Source: Veillonellaceae bacterium (GTDB lineage: Bacteria > Bacillota_C > Negativicutes > UBA1444). Taken from it: a stretch of DNA of 64,000 nt. Below, in pieces: positions 16,388 to 26,692 of this stretch. Each line of letters begins with the position of its first letter. Position 1 is the first letter of the stretch. Made by a program: the position numbers and the translations under genes. Under the pieces are notes generated by a model. That model was not told where the DNA came from, made no database searches, and saw nothing but the letters and a program-made list of their open reading frames with translations. The stretch spans positions 1 to 64,000 of the forward strand of contig JAAZNU010000002.1 of NCBI GenBank assembly GCA_012798135.1, in the 5' to 3' direction.

Positions 16388-16882
16388 TTGACCGAAGTAA
16401 GGGGAGCTGCCATCGAGTTGACATTATTATTCATGGTCTTCTTTGTTTCGACTGTTGCCGCTGGGGTGCTGCAGCGATTGCGGCGCCGGGAAAAGACCAT
16501 TTTGCAGTGGCCACAGGTCAAAGCACTCGTTCAACCCGGTTCCCTCGTCTTCAGCCGGACTGGCTGGTTTCTGGGCGGATGGGGACTCGGTTGGCGCATT
16601 TCTTCTGTAATGTTTGAATATGAAATAGACGGCTGTACGCACAAAGGCCGCAAATTGTTACCGGTAAACTGGACCATCCGTGAATCGGAGCTGGAACGGG
16701 TGCAACGGGAACTGGAAACTTTTGCGGTTGCTTTTTGTGATCCGACGAAGTCCACCGAGGCGTTTCTGGATATCCCGGACCGCTGGCAACGGGGGAGCAT
16801 AAGCTGGATTACCGTGGGGCTGATCGGGGCAACAGGATTGTCGCTGCTGTCGGCACTAATGTTGCTCACGAAATATGTCTGA
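16388..16882 (+). CDS. Small membrane protein, DUF3592-like
   Basis: This protein has up to 164 residues, with a hydrophobic N-terminal helix (LTLLFMVFFVSTVAAGV) and a C-terminal one (ISWITVGLIGATGLSLLSALML). Between them is a soluble part with VMFEYEIDGCTHKGRKLLP, which resembles the Y-Y-V-G-Y-G core of DUF3592. The start is uncertain: TTG at 16388, or TTG at 16418 behind AAGGGGAG. It lies 3 bases after the DUF362 gene, so it is probably cotranscribed. Its function is unknown. Confidence 0.6.
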   Translation: MTEVRGAAIELTLLFMVFFVSTVAAGVLQRLRRREKTILQWPQVKALVQPGSLVFSRTGWFLGGWGLGWRISSVMFEYEIDGCTHKGRKLLPVNWTIRESELERVQRELETFAVAFCDPTKSTEAFLDIPDRWQRGSISWITVGLIGATGLSLLSALMLLTKYV

Positions 16883-16884
16883 CG

Positions 16885-16913
16885 TTGATGGAATATATAG
16901 GGCTCTATATTTT
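16885..16913 (+). promoter_or_regulatory. Possible nuo promoter overlapping a weak hairpin
   Basis: TTGATG (16885-16890) lies 15-17 bases before TATATT/TATTTT. The same bases form a weak 6-base hairpin (ATATAG/CTATAT) followed by a T-run, which could instead be a weak terminator for the preceding gene. No better signal is seen before nuoA. Confidence 0.25.
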
Positions 16914-16943
16914 TTCCAAATAGGGAGGACTGGAGGTTTTTTC

Positions 16944-17300
16944 ATGTTGGAACAGTTTGGCGCCATTGCAATTCTGGCGGGCGTGGCCTTTATTTTTCCA
17001 TTTATCCCGTTGATCATCGCCGCAATCATCAGTGTCCACAAACCGTCCAAGGAAAAGGAAATTTCCTATGAGTGCGGTGTGGATACGATCGGCCGTTCCT
17101 GGGTACAGTTCAAAGCCAGCTATTTTCTATATGCGCTGGCCTTTGTAGCGTTTGACGTGGAAACGGTGTTTCTGTATCCTTGGGCGGTAGTATTTCGCAC
17201 AATGGAAGCCTCAGCCTTTATCGCGATGTTTGTGTTCATGGCGATTCTGTTGCTGGGGCTTTGGTATGCCTGGAAGAAGGGGGCGCTGGAATGGAAGTGA
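16944..17300 (+). CDS. nuoA: Complex I subunit A
   Basis: This 118-residue membrane subunit has three helices and the conserved YECGVD and [23 protein letters not shown] segments. It is first of eleven nuo genes in the order A B C D H I J K L M N. The ATG at 16944 is chosen because GGAGG precedes it and the length matches the family. It overlaps nuoB by 10 bases. In complex I it helps form the quinone-cavity loop between membrane arm and connecting arm. Confidence 0.93.
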   Translation: MLEQFGAIAILAGVAFIFPFIPLIIAAIISVHKPSKEKEISYECGVDTIGRSWVQFKASYFLYALAFVAFDVETVFLYPWAVVFRTMEASAFIAMFVFMAILLLGLWYAWKKGALEWK

Positions 17301-17827
17301 ACACGGAAAAACCGTCATCGCAGGAACAACCGGCTTTGAGCCCGCTGGCGCAATTGCTGGGAACGGACAGTGTAATCCTGACGACGGTGGAACAGGTGCT
17401 GGGGTGGGCTCAGACTCATTCGTTCTGGCCGTTGACCTCTGGTCTGGCTTGTTGCGCATTGGAAATGATGGCCACGGGCGCGGGGCGTTTCGATTTGGCA
17501 CGGTTTGGTTATGAAGTTTTCCGGCCGTCGCCCCGGCATGCGGATGTTTTGATCGTGGCCGGAACGCTGACCTGGAAAATGGCGCCGCCATTGCTGCGTT
17601 TGTATGAACAGATGCCCGAAAACAAATGGGTGATTGCCATGGGCAGTTGTGCCATTGGCGGCGGGCCGTTCGTCGATTCCTATTCGGTGGTTCCCGGCGT
17701 CGACAAACTGTTGCCGGTCGACGTATACATTCCCGGCTGTCCGCCTCGACCGGAAGCCCTGATTCACGGCATGCTGACGCTGAAGGAAAAAGTGATGGCG
17801 GCGAAAAAACGGGGAGGCAAACCATGA
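17291..17827 (+). CDS. nuoB: Complex I subunit B (N2 cluster)
   Basis: This 178-residue subunit binds the terminal N2 [4Fe-4S] cluster through C54 and C55 (LACCALEMM), C120 ([10 protein letters not shown]) and C150 (IPGCPPRPE), all present. It passes electrons to the quinone. The N-terminal 25 residues are a low-complexity extension. It is coupled to nuoC through an ATGA overlap. Confidence 0.95.
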   Translation: MEVNTEKPSSQEQPALSPLAQLLGTDSVILTTVEQVLGWAQTHSFWPLTSGLACCALEMMATGAGRFDLARFGYEVFRPSPRHADVLIVAGTLTWKMAPPLLRLYEQMPENKWVIAMGSCAIGGGPFVDSYSVVPGVDKLLPVDVYIPGCPPRPEALIHGMLTLKEKVMAAKKRGGKP

Positions 17828-18240
17828 ACGAAGAACGAATAGTCAACGGCGAGCTGACCAGCTCACCGGAAACATTGCTGCAAGATATGCGGGCTTTACG
17901 CGATCAGGCTGAATTCGCTTTCAACCGGCTGTTGGATGTGACAGCAGTCGACCGCGGCGATGCCTTTGAGTTGCTTTATCGCCTGAATTCCTGGACCACG
18001 AATCGCGATCTCGTGGTTCGGTTGAGGGTGCCGATGACGGAACCACGTCTGCCGAGCGTGTCCGGCTTATGGGCGGCGGCGTTGTTCGGCGAACGCGAAG
18101 TTCAGGACATGTTCGGGATCGAATTCATGGGACACCCCGACCCACGCCCGTTGTTGGTGCTGGAAGAGGGATTTGGCTTCTTTCCGCTGCGCAAAAGTTA
18201 TCAGTTGCCCGGCCGGCCGGGTCAGTCGAACAGGAGGTGA
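17824..18240 (+). CDS. nuoC: Complex I subunit C
   Basis: This 138-residue subunit of the connecting arm contains the signature [23 protein letters not shown]. It is a little shorter than many NuoC proteins and separate from NuoD, unlike the fused enterobacterial form. It starts at the ATG at 17824, which overlaps the nuoB stop. Confidence 0.92.
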   Translation: MNEERIVNGELTSSPETLLQDMRALRDQAEFAFNRLLDVTAVDRGDAFELLYRLNSWTTNRDLVVRLRVPMTEPRLPSVSGLWAAALFGEREVQDMFGIEFMGHPDPRPLLVLEEGFGFFPLRKSYQLPGRPGQSNRR

Positions 18241-18245
18241 GGGCA

Positions 18246-19379
18246 GTGGGCAGTACTCGTTGGGAACACCAGGGAACCACTCCGGAGGGAACGGAATTAT
18301 ATTGCCTGAATATGGGGCCGCAACACCCGAGCACGCATGGCGTATTGAGGGTGATCCTCGAACTGGACGGCGAAACCGTCGTCAAAGCGACGCCGGTACT
18401 CGGCTATTTGCATCGGGGCATTGAAAAACTGGCGGAAAGCCGGACCTATCCCCAAATTATTCCCTATACCGACCGCCTGGATTATGTGGCGTCCATGTGC
18501 AACAACCTGGCGTATTGCCAGACGGTCGAAAAATTGATGCAGATCGAGGTGCCGGAACGGGCCGAATATATCCGTGTCATCATGGCGGAACTGAACCGGA
18601 TCGCCAGCCATCTGCTGTTCATTGGGTCCGCGACGCTTGATTTGGGCGGCATGACCGGCATGCTGTACACCTTCCGCGACCGGGAATATATTCTGGACAT
18701 GTTCAATCTGGCGGCCGGGTCCCGGCTGACCTATTCGTACGTCCGGATCGGCGGCGTGATGAACGATCTGTCGCCGGAATTTCTGGAACTGTTGCGGAAA
18801 TATCTGGCGGAATTGCCGGGAATGCTGCAGGAGTACGACGAATTGATCAACGGCAATGAAATTTTTCAGGCCCGGTTGAAAGGCGTGTCGGCTGTGCCGG
18901 CCGAGCATCTGATTTCCCTGGGCGTAACAGGGCCGGTGCTGCGGGCCGCCGGCGTGAAGGCCGACCTGCGCAAGACTCGTCCTTATGGGATTTACGACCG
19001 GTTCCAATTCGACATCCCGACCGGAACGATCGGTGATAACTGGGAGCGGTATCTGATGCGTGTCCTGGAAATCAAGGAAAGCGCGAAAATTATTACCCAG
19101 GCTCTGGCGGATCTGCCAGACGGTCCGATCATGGCGAAGATCCCCAAAGTTATCAAACCGCCAGCCGGCGAAGTTTACCATGCCAACGAATCGCCGCGCG
19201 GCGAGTTGGGCTTCTATATCGTCAGCGACGGTTCCACCAAACCTTATCGCCTGCATATCCGTCGGCCGACTTTTTACAATCTCGGCAGTGTGACGGAATT
19301 GTGCCGCGGGATCAAGATTGCTGACATGCCGGCAGTGCTGGCGGTGCTTGATCCCTGCATGGGCGAGGCGGACGCTTAG
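18246..19379 (+). CDS. nuoD: Complex I subunit D (49-kDa, quinone site)
   Basis: This 377-residue subunit shows [14 protein letters not shown] near residue 22, with the quinone-site His, then HRGIEKLAE and [14 protein letters not shown]. The hydrogenase nickel ligands are absent, as expected for complex I rather than an Ech-type hydrogenase. The GTG start at 18246 lies behind AGGAGGTGA. The C-terminus ends DPCMGEADA, where most family members read DP..GE.DR. Confidence 0.94.
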   Translation: MGSTRWEHQGTTPEGTELYCLNMGPQHPSTHGVLRVILELDGETVVKATPVLGYLHRGIEKLAESRTYPQIIPYTDRLDYVASMCNNLAYCQTVEKLMQIEVPERAEYIRVIMAELNRIASHLLFIGSATLDLGGMTGMLYTFRDREYILDMFNLAAGSRLTYSYVRIGGVMNDLSPEFLELLRKYLAELPGMLQEYDELINGNEIFQARLKGVSAVPAEHLISLGVTGPVLRAAGVKADLRKTRPYGIYDRFQFDIPTGTIGDNWERYLMRVLEIKESAKIITQALADLPDGPIMAKIPKVIKPPAGEVYHANESPRGELGFYIVSDGSTKPYRLHIRRPTFYNLGSVTELCRGIKIADMPAVLAVLDPCMGEADA

Positions 19380-19395
19380 GAAAGGGGGAACAGTG

Positions 19396-20439
19396 ATGCA
19401 ACAATCAACGAGTATCTGGTTTGAACTGGGGCGGTTGCTACAGCAGCTGGTCCTGGAATTGACGGGGATGCCGTGGCTGGCCAGCTTAGCCCAAACACTC
19501 CTGGGCATCGTGGGTATTTTTGCCGTGGTTCTGTTGGCGGCGTTGATTCTCGTATATCTGGAACGTAAAGTCTGTGCTTGGATGCAGATGCGGGTCGGTC
19601 CGAACCGTCTGGGCCCGTTCGGTATCTTCCAGTCGGTTGCCGACGCCCTCAAACTGCTGACCAAGGAAGATATCCGCCCGGCCCAGGTTTCCGGCAAGAT
19701 GTGGGCCTTGGCGCCGGTGCTGATGTTCATGGTAATCATTATCACGTATGCGGTGATTCCGTTTGATGCCGGCGTCATTTTTGCGGATCTAAACATCGGT
19801 ATTTTCTTCTTTGTGGCGGTCAGCGCCCAGACGACTCTGCCGTTATTAATGGCGGGCTGGTCATCCAACAACAAATATTCCCTGGTTGGTGGCATGCGGA
19901 CGGTCGCTCAGATGATTTCCTATGAAATTCCCCTGGTCTTTTCCATCTTGGGTGTGGTCATGATTACCGGGTCGATGAAGATGAGCGATATCGTGAAGGC
20001 CCAGGAAAGCATCTGGTTCATCGTGACTCAGCCGGTTGCCTTCGTGGTTTTTGTGATTGCGGCGACCGCCGAGTGCAACCGGGCGCCATTTGACCTCGTG
20101 GAAGCGGAGTCGGAACTGGTGGCCGGACCGTTTGTGGAATACAGCGGCATGCGGTTTGCGTACTTCTTTCTGGCTGAATATGCTTCGCTGGTTGCATCTT
20201 CCTGTATTGCGGCGACCCTGTTCCTCGGCGGTTGGCACGGGCCATGGCTGCCGGGCTGGATCTGGTTTTTCCTCAAGGTTTCGGCCATGATCTTTTTGTT
20301 CATGTGGTTCCGCTGGACGTTCCCCCGGATCCGGGTAGACCAGCTGATGGCTTTCGGCTGGAAATTCCTGCTGCCATTGTCGGTAGCCAATATAATCGTC
20401 ACCGGCGTCGGTCTGTGGCTGTTTTTCCCGTTGAGCTGA
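19396..20439 (+). CDS. nuoH: Complex I subunit H
   Basis: This 347-residue membrane subunit has eight or so helices. Conserved stretches are [23 protein letters not shown] near residue 53 and [20 protein letters not shown] near 215. These shape the quinone cavity and the first proton path. The ATG at 19396 (or GTG at 19393) follows AAGGGGGAA. Confidence 0.94.
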   Translation: MQQSTSIWFELGRLLQQLVLELTGMPWLASLAQTLLGIVGIFAVVLLAALILVYLERKVCAWMQMRVGPNRLGPFGIFQSVADALKLLTKEDIRPAQVSGKMWALAPVLMFMVIIITYAVIPFDAGVIFADLNIGIFFFVAVSAQTTLPLLMAGWSSNNKYSLVGGMRTVAQMISYEIPLVFSILGVVMITGSMKMSDIVKAQESIWFIVTQPVAFVVFVIAATAECNRAPFDLVEAESELVAGPFVEYSGMRFAYFFLAEYASLVASSCIAATLFLGGWHGPWLPGWIWFFLKVSAMIFLFMWFRWTFPRIRVDQLMAFGWKFLLPLSVANIIVTGVGLWLFFPLS

Positions 20440-20450
20440 AGAGGGGTGAA

Positions 20451-20852
20451 ATGATGTTTGGCATTGGATTGCTTAAAGGAATGCGGGTTACGCTGCGGCG
20501 CTGTTTCTCCAAACCGAACACGGTGCAGTATCCCGAGGAAAGGTTGCCGGTGGGACCAATGTTCCGCGGTGGGACCATTGATCTGAATCTCGACAAATGC
20601 ATTGCCTGCGGCCTGTGTGCCATGGCCTGCCCCAATCAGGCCATCGAACTGGCCACCGAGAAGAATGAAAGCGGCAAAAAGGTGATGGCAAAGTATCGCC
20701 ATCATATTCCCGTATGCCTGTACTGCAACTACTGCATCGAAGCCTGCCCGGTCCAGGCGATTCACTGGACCGCCAATTATGAAATCAGTTCCCTGCGCCA
20801 TGAGGATCTTATTGTCGACTGCATGGCCGGACAGGGAGGTGAGCGGGCATGA
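20451..20852 (+). CDS. nuoI: Complex I subunit I (2x[4Fe-4S])
   Basis: This 133-residue ferredoxin-like subunit has two complete cluster motifs: C50, C53, C56, C60 and C89, C92, C95, C99. In a complex without NuoEFG it is the likely docking and entry point for electrons from ferredoxin. It starts at the ATG at 20451 behind GAGGGGTG and overlaps nuoJ through ATGA. Confidence 0.94.
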   Translation: MMFGIGLLKGMRVTLRRCFSKPNTVQYPEERLPVGPMFRGGTIDLNLDKCIACGLCAMACPNQAIELATEKNESGKKVMAKYRHHIPVCLYCNYCIEACPVQAIHWTANYEISSLRHEDLIVDCMAGQGGERA

Positions 20853-21355
20853 ACGGAAGTTTGGCACATACCCTGGCGTTTTATTTTCTGGCCGGGGTCA
20901 CTTTGGCGGCCGCTGCCGGTGTGGTATTCAAGCGGAATCTGGTGCACAGTGCGTTTTTGCTGTCAGTGACGTTTCTCGGCGTGGCCGGCCTGTATATGAC
21001 GCTGGAGGCAGAGTTTCTCGCGGCGGTGCAAGCTTTGGTGTACAGCGGTGCTGTCGCCATTCTGGTCGTGATCGGCGTGATGCTGACGCAACGTTCGGAT
21101 ATGGGCCAATCCAATCCGCCCAACGCGATGCTTGCCGTCGGCGGCTTGGCGTCGCTGGCCATTGTCGGCGTGATGGTCTGGGCGGTACTCGGTACAGACT
21201 GGAAAACCGGTGGTGGCAAGGTTGTGACCGTTGCCGATATCGGTCGCCGTTTTTTGACGGATTTCGCGCCGCCGTTCGAGGCAGTCGCGTTGTTGCTACT
21301 GGCGGCGCTGATCGGCGCAGTGGTGTTGTTTAAGGGAGGTAAGGCGCAATCATGA
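20849..21355 (+). CDS. nuoJ: Complex I subunit J
   Basis: This 168-residue hydrophobic subunit has about five helices. The conserved segment [20 protein letters not shown] contains the pi-bulge helix of NuoJ. It overlaps both nuoI and nuoK. Confidence 0.93.
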   Translation: MNGSLAHTLAFYFLAGVTLAAAAGVVFKRNLVHSAFLLSVTFLGVAGLYMTLEAEFLAAVQALVYSGAVAILVVIGVMLTQRSDMGQSNPPNAMLAVGGLASLAIVGVMVWAVLGTDWKTGGGKVVTVADIGRRFLTDFAPPFEAVALLLLAALIGAVVLFKGGKAQS

Positions 21356-21660
21356 TCGGACTTGCCCATTATCTACTAATCGGCGCGGTTCTGTTTGGCT
21401 TGGGGCTGTTCGGCCTACTGACCAAGCGGAACCTGATCGCTTTGTTAATGTCCATTGAACTGATGTTGAATTCGGTCAACATCAATCTAGTGGCTTTTTC
21501 CCGGTTTACAGCCATTGATGCCGCATCAGGACAGGTTTTCTCCCTGTTCATCATCGCCGTGGCCGCCGCCGAGGTGGCGGTGGGGCTGGCGTTGGCGTAT
21601 GCCATCCATCGGGGCCGCAATACGGTGTCAGTGGATGAGATCGACTGGCTGAAATGGTAG
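21352..21660 (+). CDS. nuoK: Complex I subunit K
   Basis: This 102-residue, three-helix subunit carries both membrane glutamates of the family: [18 protein letters not shown], and [15 protein letters not shown] further on. It is MrpC-like and forms part of the E-channel. Confidence 0.94.
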   Translation: MIGLAHYLLIGAVLFGLGLFGLLTKRNLIALLMSIELMLNSVNINLVAFSRFTAIDAASGQVFSLFIIAVAAAEVAVGLALAYAIHRGRNTVSVDEIDWLKW

Positions 21661-21678
21661 GAAGAGGGGGTGACAAAC

Positions 21679-23574
21679 ATGTGGGTTGATTTTTTCCTGA
21701 CGCATGCCTGGCTGATTCCACTATTGCCGGCGCTGGCGTTTGTTGTGATTTCGTTTTTGCTACTGCGGTCGCCCTGGTTGGCGTCCCGCCTGGCCATCCT
21801 GGCCATGGCCTCGTCCTTCGTGTTGTCAGTCGGTGCGGGTTATGCCGTCCTGACCAGGGGAATCACGGTGGAAGCACCGTTTGTGATGAAAGCGGTCTGG
21901 CTGTCCATTCCGGGCCTGAAAGTCGACATGGGTGTTCTGCTTGATCCAATTGCTTCGACTTTGTTGTTCGTGGTGACGTTGATTACCCTGCTGGTTCTGA
22001 TCTATTCCATCGGCTATATGGCCGGCGATCCTGGCTACTGCCGTTTCTTCGCCTTCATCTCGCTGTTTGCGGCATCGATGTTGGCGCTGGCCATTTCGAC
22101 CAATTTCTTGCAAATGTTTATTTTCTGGGAGCTGGTCGGTTTGTGCTCCTATCTGTTGATCGGCTTTTACTTCTATAAGGTACCGGCGCGTGAAGCCGGC
22201 AAAAAAGCCTTCATGACGACCCGAATCGGTGATTTTGGTCTGTTGCTGGGGATTCTGCTGTTGCAGATCACGTTTCGGACGCTGGACTTTGCCGAACTCG
22301 GCGTGAAGGTTTCCGCCTATGTCGCGGAATACGGCACCGAAACCATGACGTTCATCGCAATTCTGCTCTTTATCGGGCCGGTGGCCAAATCCGGCCAATT
22401 TCCCCTGCATGTATGGTTGCCGGACGCCATGGAAGGCCCGACTCCCGTGTCGGCGCTGATTCACGCGGCGACGATGGTGGTTGCCGGCGTATATTTGATT
22501 GCCCGCTCGTTTGCAATTTTTCACGTTTTACCCGGTGCTCTGTCGGTGATTGCCTGGCTCGGCGTTTTCACCGCCTTGTTTGCGGCCTTTATCGCTCTGA
22601 CCCAACGTGAGATTAAACGTATTCTGGCGTTTTCGACCATCAGCCAGCTAGGTTTCATGATGCTGGCGCTCGGCGTGGGGAGCGTGACCTCATCGATGTT
22701 CCATCTGATGACGCACGCGTTTTTCAAGGCTCTATTGTTTCTGGGCGCCGGTTCGGTGATGCACGCATTGCACGACAAGGCCGATATTTTTGAAATGGGC
22801 GGGCTGCGTCACAGTATGCCAGCTACATGTCTGATGATGGGAACGGCCGTGCTGGCAATTGCCGGAATTCCACCGTTTGCCGGCTTCTTTTCCAAAGATG
22901 AAATTTTGGTGGCGGCGGCGCATGTTTCCACACCCATCTACCTGCTGGCCTCATTGGCTGCGTTCATGACGGCTTTCTACATGGCCCGGCTGTTCATCGT
23001 GGCATTTTTGGGCAAACCGAATCCCTACAACCATCCGCATGAGTCCGGATTGTCGATGTTGGCGCCGATGGGGGTATTGGCTGGGCTCAGCGTGGTTGGC
23101 GGATTGATTCCGTTTCTCATGGGTTTCGGCGAGTGGGTTCGCTTCGGACCGGCGCATCATGCCGGCATCGATTGGGCGGTTGCAGGGGTTTCCACACTGA
23201 TTTCCCTCTTGGGCTTTGGCCTGGCCTGGGTGATCTACGGCGGCGGCCACACCCGTTCCAATGATCTGACGATGAAAATGGGTGCGCTGTATAGCCTGAG
23301 CTTCAATAAATTCTATATGGATGAAATCTATCAGTGGATCAACCGGAACTTTGTCGGCGGCTTGGCCAAATTATCTTTCTGGCTCGATATCCATGCACTG
23401 GGAGCGGTCGTGGACAATGCCTGGCGTGGTACCGGCGCAGCCGGCGACGAGCTGCGCCGGACCCAAACGGGGCAGATGCAGCAATATGCGGCGGTGATGT
23501 TGTCGGCAACCGTCCTTCTAGTGGTTATACTGGCGACCCTGACCGGGTCGTTCGTGAAAGGAGGCCGGATCTGA
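21679..23574 (+). CDS. nuoL: Complex I subunit L (antiporter-like)
   Basis: This 631-residue antiporter-type subunit has the ion-path glutamate in FIFWELVGLCSYLL, the lysine in GPVAKSGQFPLHVWLPDAMEGPTPVSALIHAA, and a long C-terminal part for the lateral helix. The ATG at 21679 follows GAGGGGGTGA; a GTG three codons earlier is less likely. The stop overlaps the nuoM start. Confidence 0.95.
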   Translation: MWVDFFLTHAWLIPLLPALAFVVISFLLLRSPWLASRLAILAMASSFVLSVGAGYAVLTRGITVEAPFVMKAVWLSIPGLKVDMGVLLDPIASTLLFVVTLITLLVLIYSIGYMAGDPGYCRFFAFISLFAASMLALAISTNFLQMFIFWELVGLCSYLLIGFYFYKVPAREAGKKAFMTTRIGDFGLLLGILLLQITFRTLDFAELGVKVSAYVAEYGTETMTFIAILLFIGPVAKSGQFPLHVWLPDAMEGPTPVSALIHAATMVVAGVYLIARSFAIFHVLPGALSVIAWLGVFTALFAAFIALTQREIKRILAFSTISQLGFMMLALGVGSVTSSMFHLMTHAFFKALLFLGAGSVMHALHDKADIFEMGGLRHSMPATCLMMGTAVLAIAGIPPFAGFFSKDEILVAAAHVSTPIYLLASLAAFMTAFYMARLFIVAFLGKPNPYNHPHESGLSMLAPMGVLAGLSVVGGLIPFLMGFGEWVRFGPAHHAGIDWAVAGVSTLISLLGFGLAWVIYGGGHTRSNDLTMKMGALYSLSFNKFYMDEIYQWINRNFVGGLAKLSFWLDIHALGAVVDNAWRGTGAAGDELRRTQTGQMQQYAAVMLSATVLLVVILATLTGSFVKGGRI

Positions 23575-25100
23575 TGAGCCTGCCAATTCTTTCCATGATT
23601 CTGTTCGCTCCCATCGTGGGTGTGGCGGTGATCCTTTGCCTGCCGCAGACGGCCGGCCGGATGATCAAAATGGTGGCTGGCGGTGCCATGTGGATTTGTT
23701 TCTTTCTGTCAGCTGTCATGTTCGTGAATTACGACTGGCGCGCGGGTGGCGTCCAATTTGCGGAACTGGCAACCTGGCTGCCGGATGCCGGTGCCAGTTA
23801 TCATCTGGGCGTGGACGGAATTTCCGCACCGCTGACCCTGCTGATGTCCGTTGTCGGTTTGTCGGGCATATATTCTTCCTGGCGGATCGATAAGCGGATC
23901 AAGGAATATTTCATTCTGTTCCTGCTGCTGGTAGCCGGGGTCGCCGGCGCCTTCGTGGCCCGGGACTTGCTGCTTTTTCTCCTGTTCTACGAAGTGGTCG
24001 TCATTCCCATGTACATCCTGATCGTCGTCTGGGGTTCAACCAAACGGGTAACCAAGGAATATGCCGGCATGAAGCTGGTGGTTTATCTGCTGATCGGTTC
24101 CGGCTTCATGCTCGCCGGGGTGTTTTCTCTGTATGTACTCGCTAATCCGGCGGGCCAGCGCACTTTCGATATGGCGGCCCTGGCCGCCCAAGGCCTGAAC
24201 GGCGCCATTGCTCCGGAACATCAGATCGTTTCATTCTTTCTGATGATGCTGGGCTTCGCTACCTTGGCCTCCATGTGGCCGTTCCACTACTGGTCGCCGG
24301 ACGGACACGCCGGCGCCCCCACCGCCGTCTCGATGGTTCATGCGGGTCTGCTGAAAAAACTCGGCGCTTATGGCCTGCTCCGGGTAGGACTATTGATGGT
24401 GCCGGTCGGCTTCAAGTTCTGGGCGCCAATGATGGCGGCATTTGCCACTGTCAGCGTCATTTATGCCGCCTTTATCTGTATGACGCAGTCCGACCTGAAG
24501 TATATGGTCGGCTTCTCCTCGGTTTCCCATATGGGATATATCGTGATCGGCATTGCCACCGCCGACGTGATCGGTTTGAACGGTGCCGTGGCCAATATGT
24601 TCGCGCACGGCATCATGACGGCGCTGTTCTTCTCGATGATCGGTCATGTATACAATACCGCCCACACTCGTGATATTAACGATTTGGGCGGACTGGCCCA
24701 CCAGATGCCGAAGGCGGCAGTTGGCTTCATGATCGCCGGCATGGCTTCGCTGGGCCTGCCAGGATTGTTGAGCTTTATCGCTGAATTCACCATCTTCACC
24801 GGGACCTTCGAAACCTATCCGGTGGTGGCGGTGGTGGCGATTTCCGGGATCATCCTGACTGCGTTGTATGTTTTGCGGGCGCTGGCGAATGCGTTGTTCG
24901 GGCCACGGCTCGCCAAGTGGGACTCATTGCCGGACCTGAAGCTGCCGGAAATGGTGCCGTTGGTGCTGTTGAGCGCATTTTTGATCCTATTCGGATTCTT
25001 CCCGTCCCTGTTGATGGATGTTATCAACAGTGGCATTGAACCTTTGACGCCGCTCCTTGCCAAGATCAAAACGGCGGCGACGCTCTGGGGGGGAATGTAA
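23574..25100 (+). CDS. nuoM: Complex I subunit M (antiporter-like)
   Basis: This 508-residue antiporter-type subunit has the glutamate in LLFLLFYEVVVIPMYILI and the proton-path region FHYWSPDGHAGAPTAVSMVHAGLLKKLGAYG. The ATG at 23574 shares a base with the nuoL stop, with AAAGGAGG 9 bases upstream. Confidence 0.95.
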   Translation: MSLPILSMILFAPIVGVAVILCLPQTAGRMIKMVAGGAMWICFFLSAVMFVNYDWRAGGVQFAELATWLPDAGASYHLGVDGISAPLTLLMSVVGLSGIYSSWRIDKRIKEYFILFLLLVAGVAGAFVARDLLLFLLFYEVVVIPMYILIVVWGSTKRVTKEYAGMKLVVYLLIGSGFMLAGVFSLYVLANPAGQRTFDMAALAAQGLNGAIAPEHQIVSFFLMMLGFATLASMWPFHYWSPDGHAGAPTAVSMVHAGLLKKLGAYGLLRVGLLMVPVGFKFWAPMMAAFATVSVIYAAFICMTQSDLKYMVGFSSVSHMGYIVIGIATADVIGLNGAVANMFAHGIMTALFFSMIGHVYNTAHTRDINDLGGLAHQMPKAAVGFMIAGMASLGLPGLLSFIAEFTIFTGTFETYPVVAVVAISGIILTALYVLRALANALFGPRLAKWDSLPDLKLPEMVPLVLLSAFLILFGFFPSLLMDVINSGIEPLTPLLAKIKTAATLWGGM

Positions 25101-25102
25101 GC

Positions 25103-26524
25103 ATGAATATCAGTGTTTTAACTCTGGAAATCAGCGTGGCGGTTCTGGCGCTCGTCCTGTTGGCGATGGATCTCAGCCTGGAAAAAGACCAACCCCGCCG
25201 TAATATCGGTTATTTGGCCCTGTGCGGACTGACAGGAATTTTCTTCTTCTCGTTCACTCGTTATGGAATGAATGAGACCTTCTGGAACGGCTTGTTCAGT
25301 CTGGACGACTATGCCGTGTTTTTTAAACAGGCCTTTTTGATCGGCGCGATTCTGGTCATCCTGTTTTCATTGGATACGGTGGATCAATTGCCGCATTCGC
25401 GGGCGGAATTCTATGTTCTGTTGCTGTTTGCCGTGATCGGCATGATGGTTCTTTCTTCCGCCAATGATTTGATTACTCTATATGTCGGCATCGAGCTGAT
25501 GACGTTCAGTTTCTTTATTCTGGTCGGCTATGTCCTGACCGACGCCCGCTCCACCGAAGCGGCGATTAAATATCTGATTCTGGCTTCAGCAGCCTCGGCG
25601 GTTATGTTGTACGGCATGAGCCTAATTTTTGGCCTATCGGGCCAGATGAGCTATGCTGCCATCGCGGCGGCGGGACTGGCGGCTTCACCGGCGCTGCTGG
25701 TGGGCGGAGTTCTGTTGCTTTCCGGATTTGCCTTTAAGATTGCCGCGCCTCCCTTCCACATGTGGGCGCCGGATGTATACGAAGGGGCGCCCGTGCCGAT
25801 TACCGCCATGTTGGCCATGGGCTCGAAGGCCGCTGGCTTTGCAGCCATGATTCGCGTTTTTACGAATGTGTTCCCCAGCACCGGCTATCCCTGGCCGCTG
25901 TTGGCGTTGCTGCTGTCCGGCGGCGCCATGCTGGTAGGCAATATCGTCGCCATTCCCCAGACCAACATCAAACGGATGTTAGCCTATTCGTCCGTCGCCC
26001 AGGCCGGTTACATCCTGACCGGGTTGGTAGCGGGAACCGCCGCTGGAGTCAAGGGAATGATGTTTTATCTCATGATCTACGTCTTCGCCAATGTCGGCGC
26101 ATTCGGCGTGGTCGCCGCAGTGAGCCGGCACCGGAATGGCGAAAACATCAGAGACTTGGCGGGGTTGTCACGCCAAGCACCGGTTCTGGCGGTGGCCATG
26201 ACGATCTCCTTGCTGTCCATGGCTGGAATTCCACCCTTGGCTGGCTTTATGGGGAAATTCTTCCTGTTTTCGGCGGTCATTGATGCCGGATACTTGGGGA
26301 TAGCGGTGCTGGGCTTCGTGTTGTCGATGGTTTCGGTGTATTACTATCTCAATGTCGTAAAATCCATGTATCTGGCTGAACCGGCTGACGATCGTCCGTT
26401 TGCGGTTGCCGGGACTTTGAAGTTTACCGTGCTGTTTGCCATGACGGCGACGCTGGCCATGGGGATTTATCCCGGGCCGCTGTCGCATCTCGCGGAACTG
26501 GCGGCCAAGACCGTGTTTCATTGA
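25103..26524 (+). CDS. nuoN: Complex I subunit N (antiporter-like)
   Basis: This 473-residue antiporter-type subunit is the last gene of the operon. It has YVGIELMTFSFFILVGY with the key glutamate, and APPFHMWAPDVYEGAPVPITA. No nuoE, nuoF or nuoG follows: the operon ends at a strong bidirectional terminator. Confidence 0.95.
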   Translation: MNISVLTLEISVAVLALVLLAMDLSLEKDQPRRNIGYLALCGLTGIFFFSFTRYGMNETFWNGLFSLDDYAVFFKQAFLIGAILVILFSLDTVDQLPHSRAEFYVLLLFAVIGMMVLSSANDLITLYVGIELMTFSFFILVGYVLTDARSTEAAIKYLILASAASAVMLYGMSLIFGLSGQMSYAAIAAAGLAASPALLVGGVLLLSGFAFKIAAPPFHMWAPDVYEGAPVPITAMLAMGSKAAGFAAMIRVFTNVFPSTGYPWPLLALLLSGGAMLVGNIVAIPQTNIKRMLAYSSVAQAGYILTGLVAGTAAGVKGMMFYLMIYVFANVGAFGVVAAVSRHRNGENIRDLAGLSRQAPVLAVAMTISLLSMAGIPPLAGFMGKFFLFSAVIDAGYLGIAVLGFVLSMVSVYYYLNVVKSMYLAEPADDRPFAVAGTLKFTVLFAMTATLAMGIYPGPLSHLAELAAKTVFH

Positions 26525-26610
26525 TTCAGGCCGCATGACAGCCTCAAACCAGAGTTTATAATATTATATTTGTGGACTATAAAAAGTTTAATTTCCGTTT
26601 ATACAAATAT

Positions 26611-26657
26611 CAATAAAACAGCGGCGTCCGGGTAATCCGGTCGCCGCTGTTTTATTG
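26611..26657. terminator. Bidirectional terminator between nuoN and the rhomboid gene
   Basis: A 16-base perfect stem pairs 26611-26626 with 26642-26657 around a 15-base loop. It has an A-run on one side and a T-run on the other, so it works in both directions for the two convergent genes. The 85 bases between nuoN and the hairpin show nothing else. Confidence 0.9.
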
Positions 26658-26692
26658 ATGAATACGATGAAGTTCAACCCTCTTGGCAGGGA

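Noticed and set aside
18297..19895. 532-codon open frame on the minus strand
   Set aside because: It lies opposite nuoD and nuoH, whose products are well supported; composition is His/Arg/Gln-rich as in antisense shadows.
16944..26524. Possible loss of nuoEFG by frameshift or deletion
   Set aside because: All eleven frames are intact and coupled, and a strong terminator follows nuoN, so this is a genuine 11-subunit operon rather than a damaged one.
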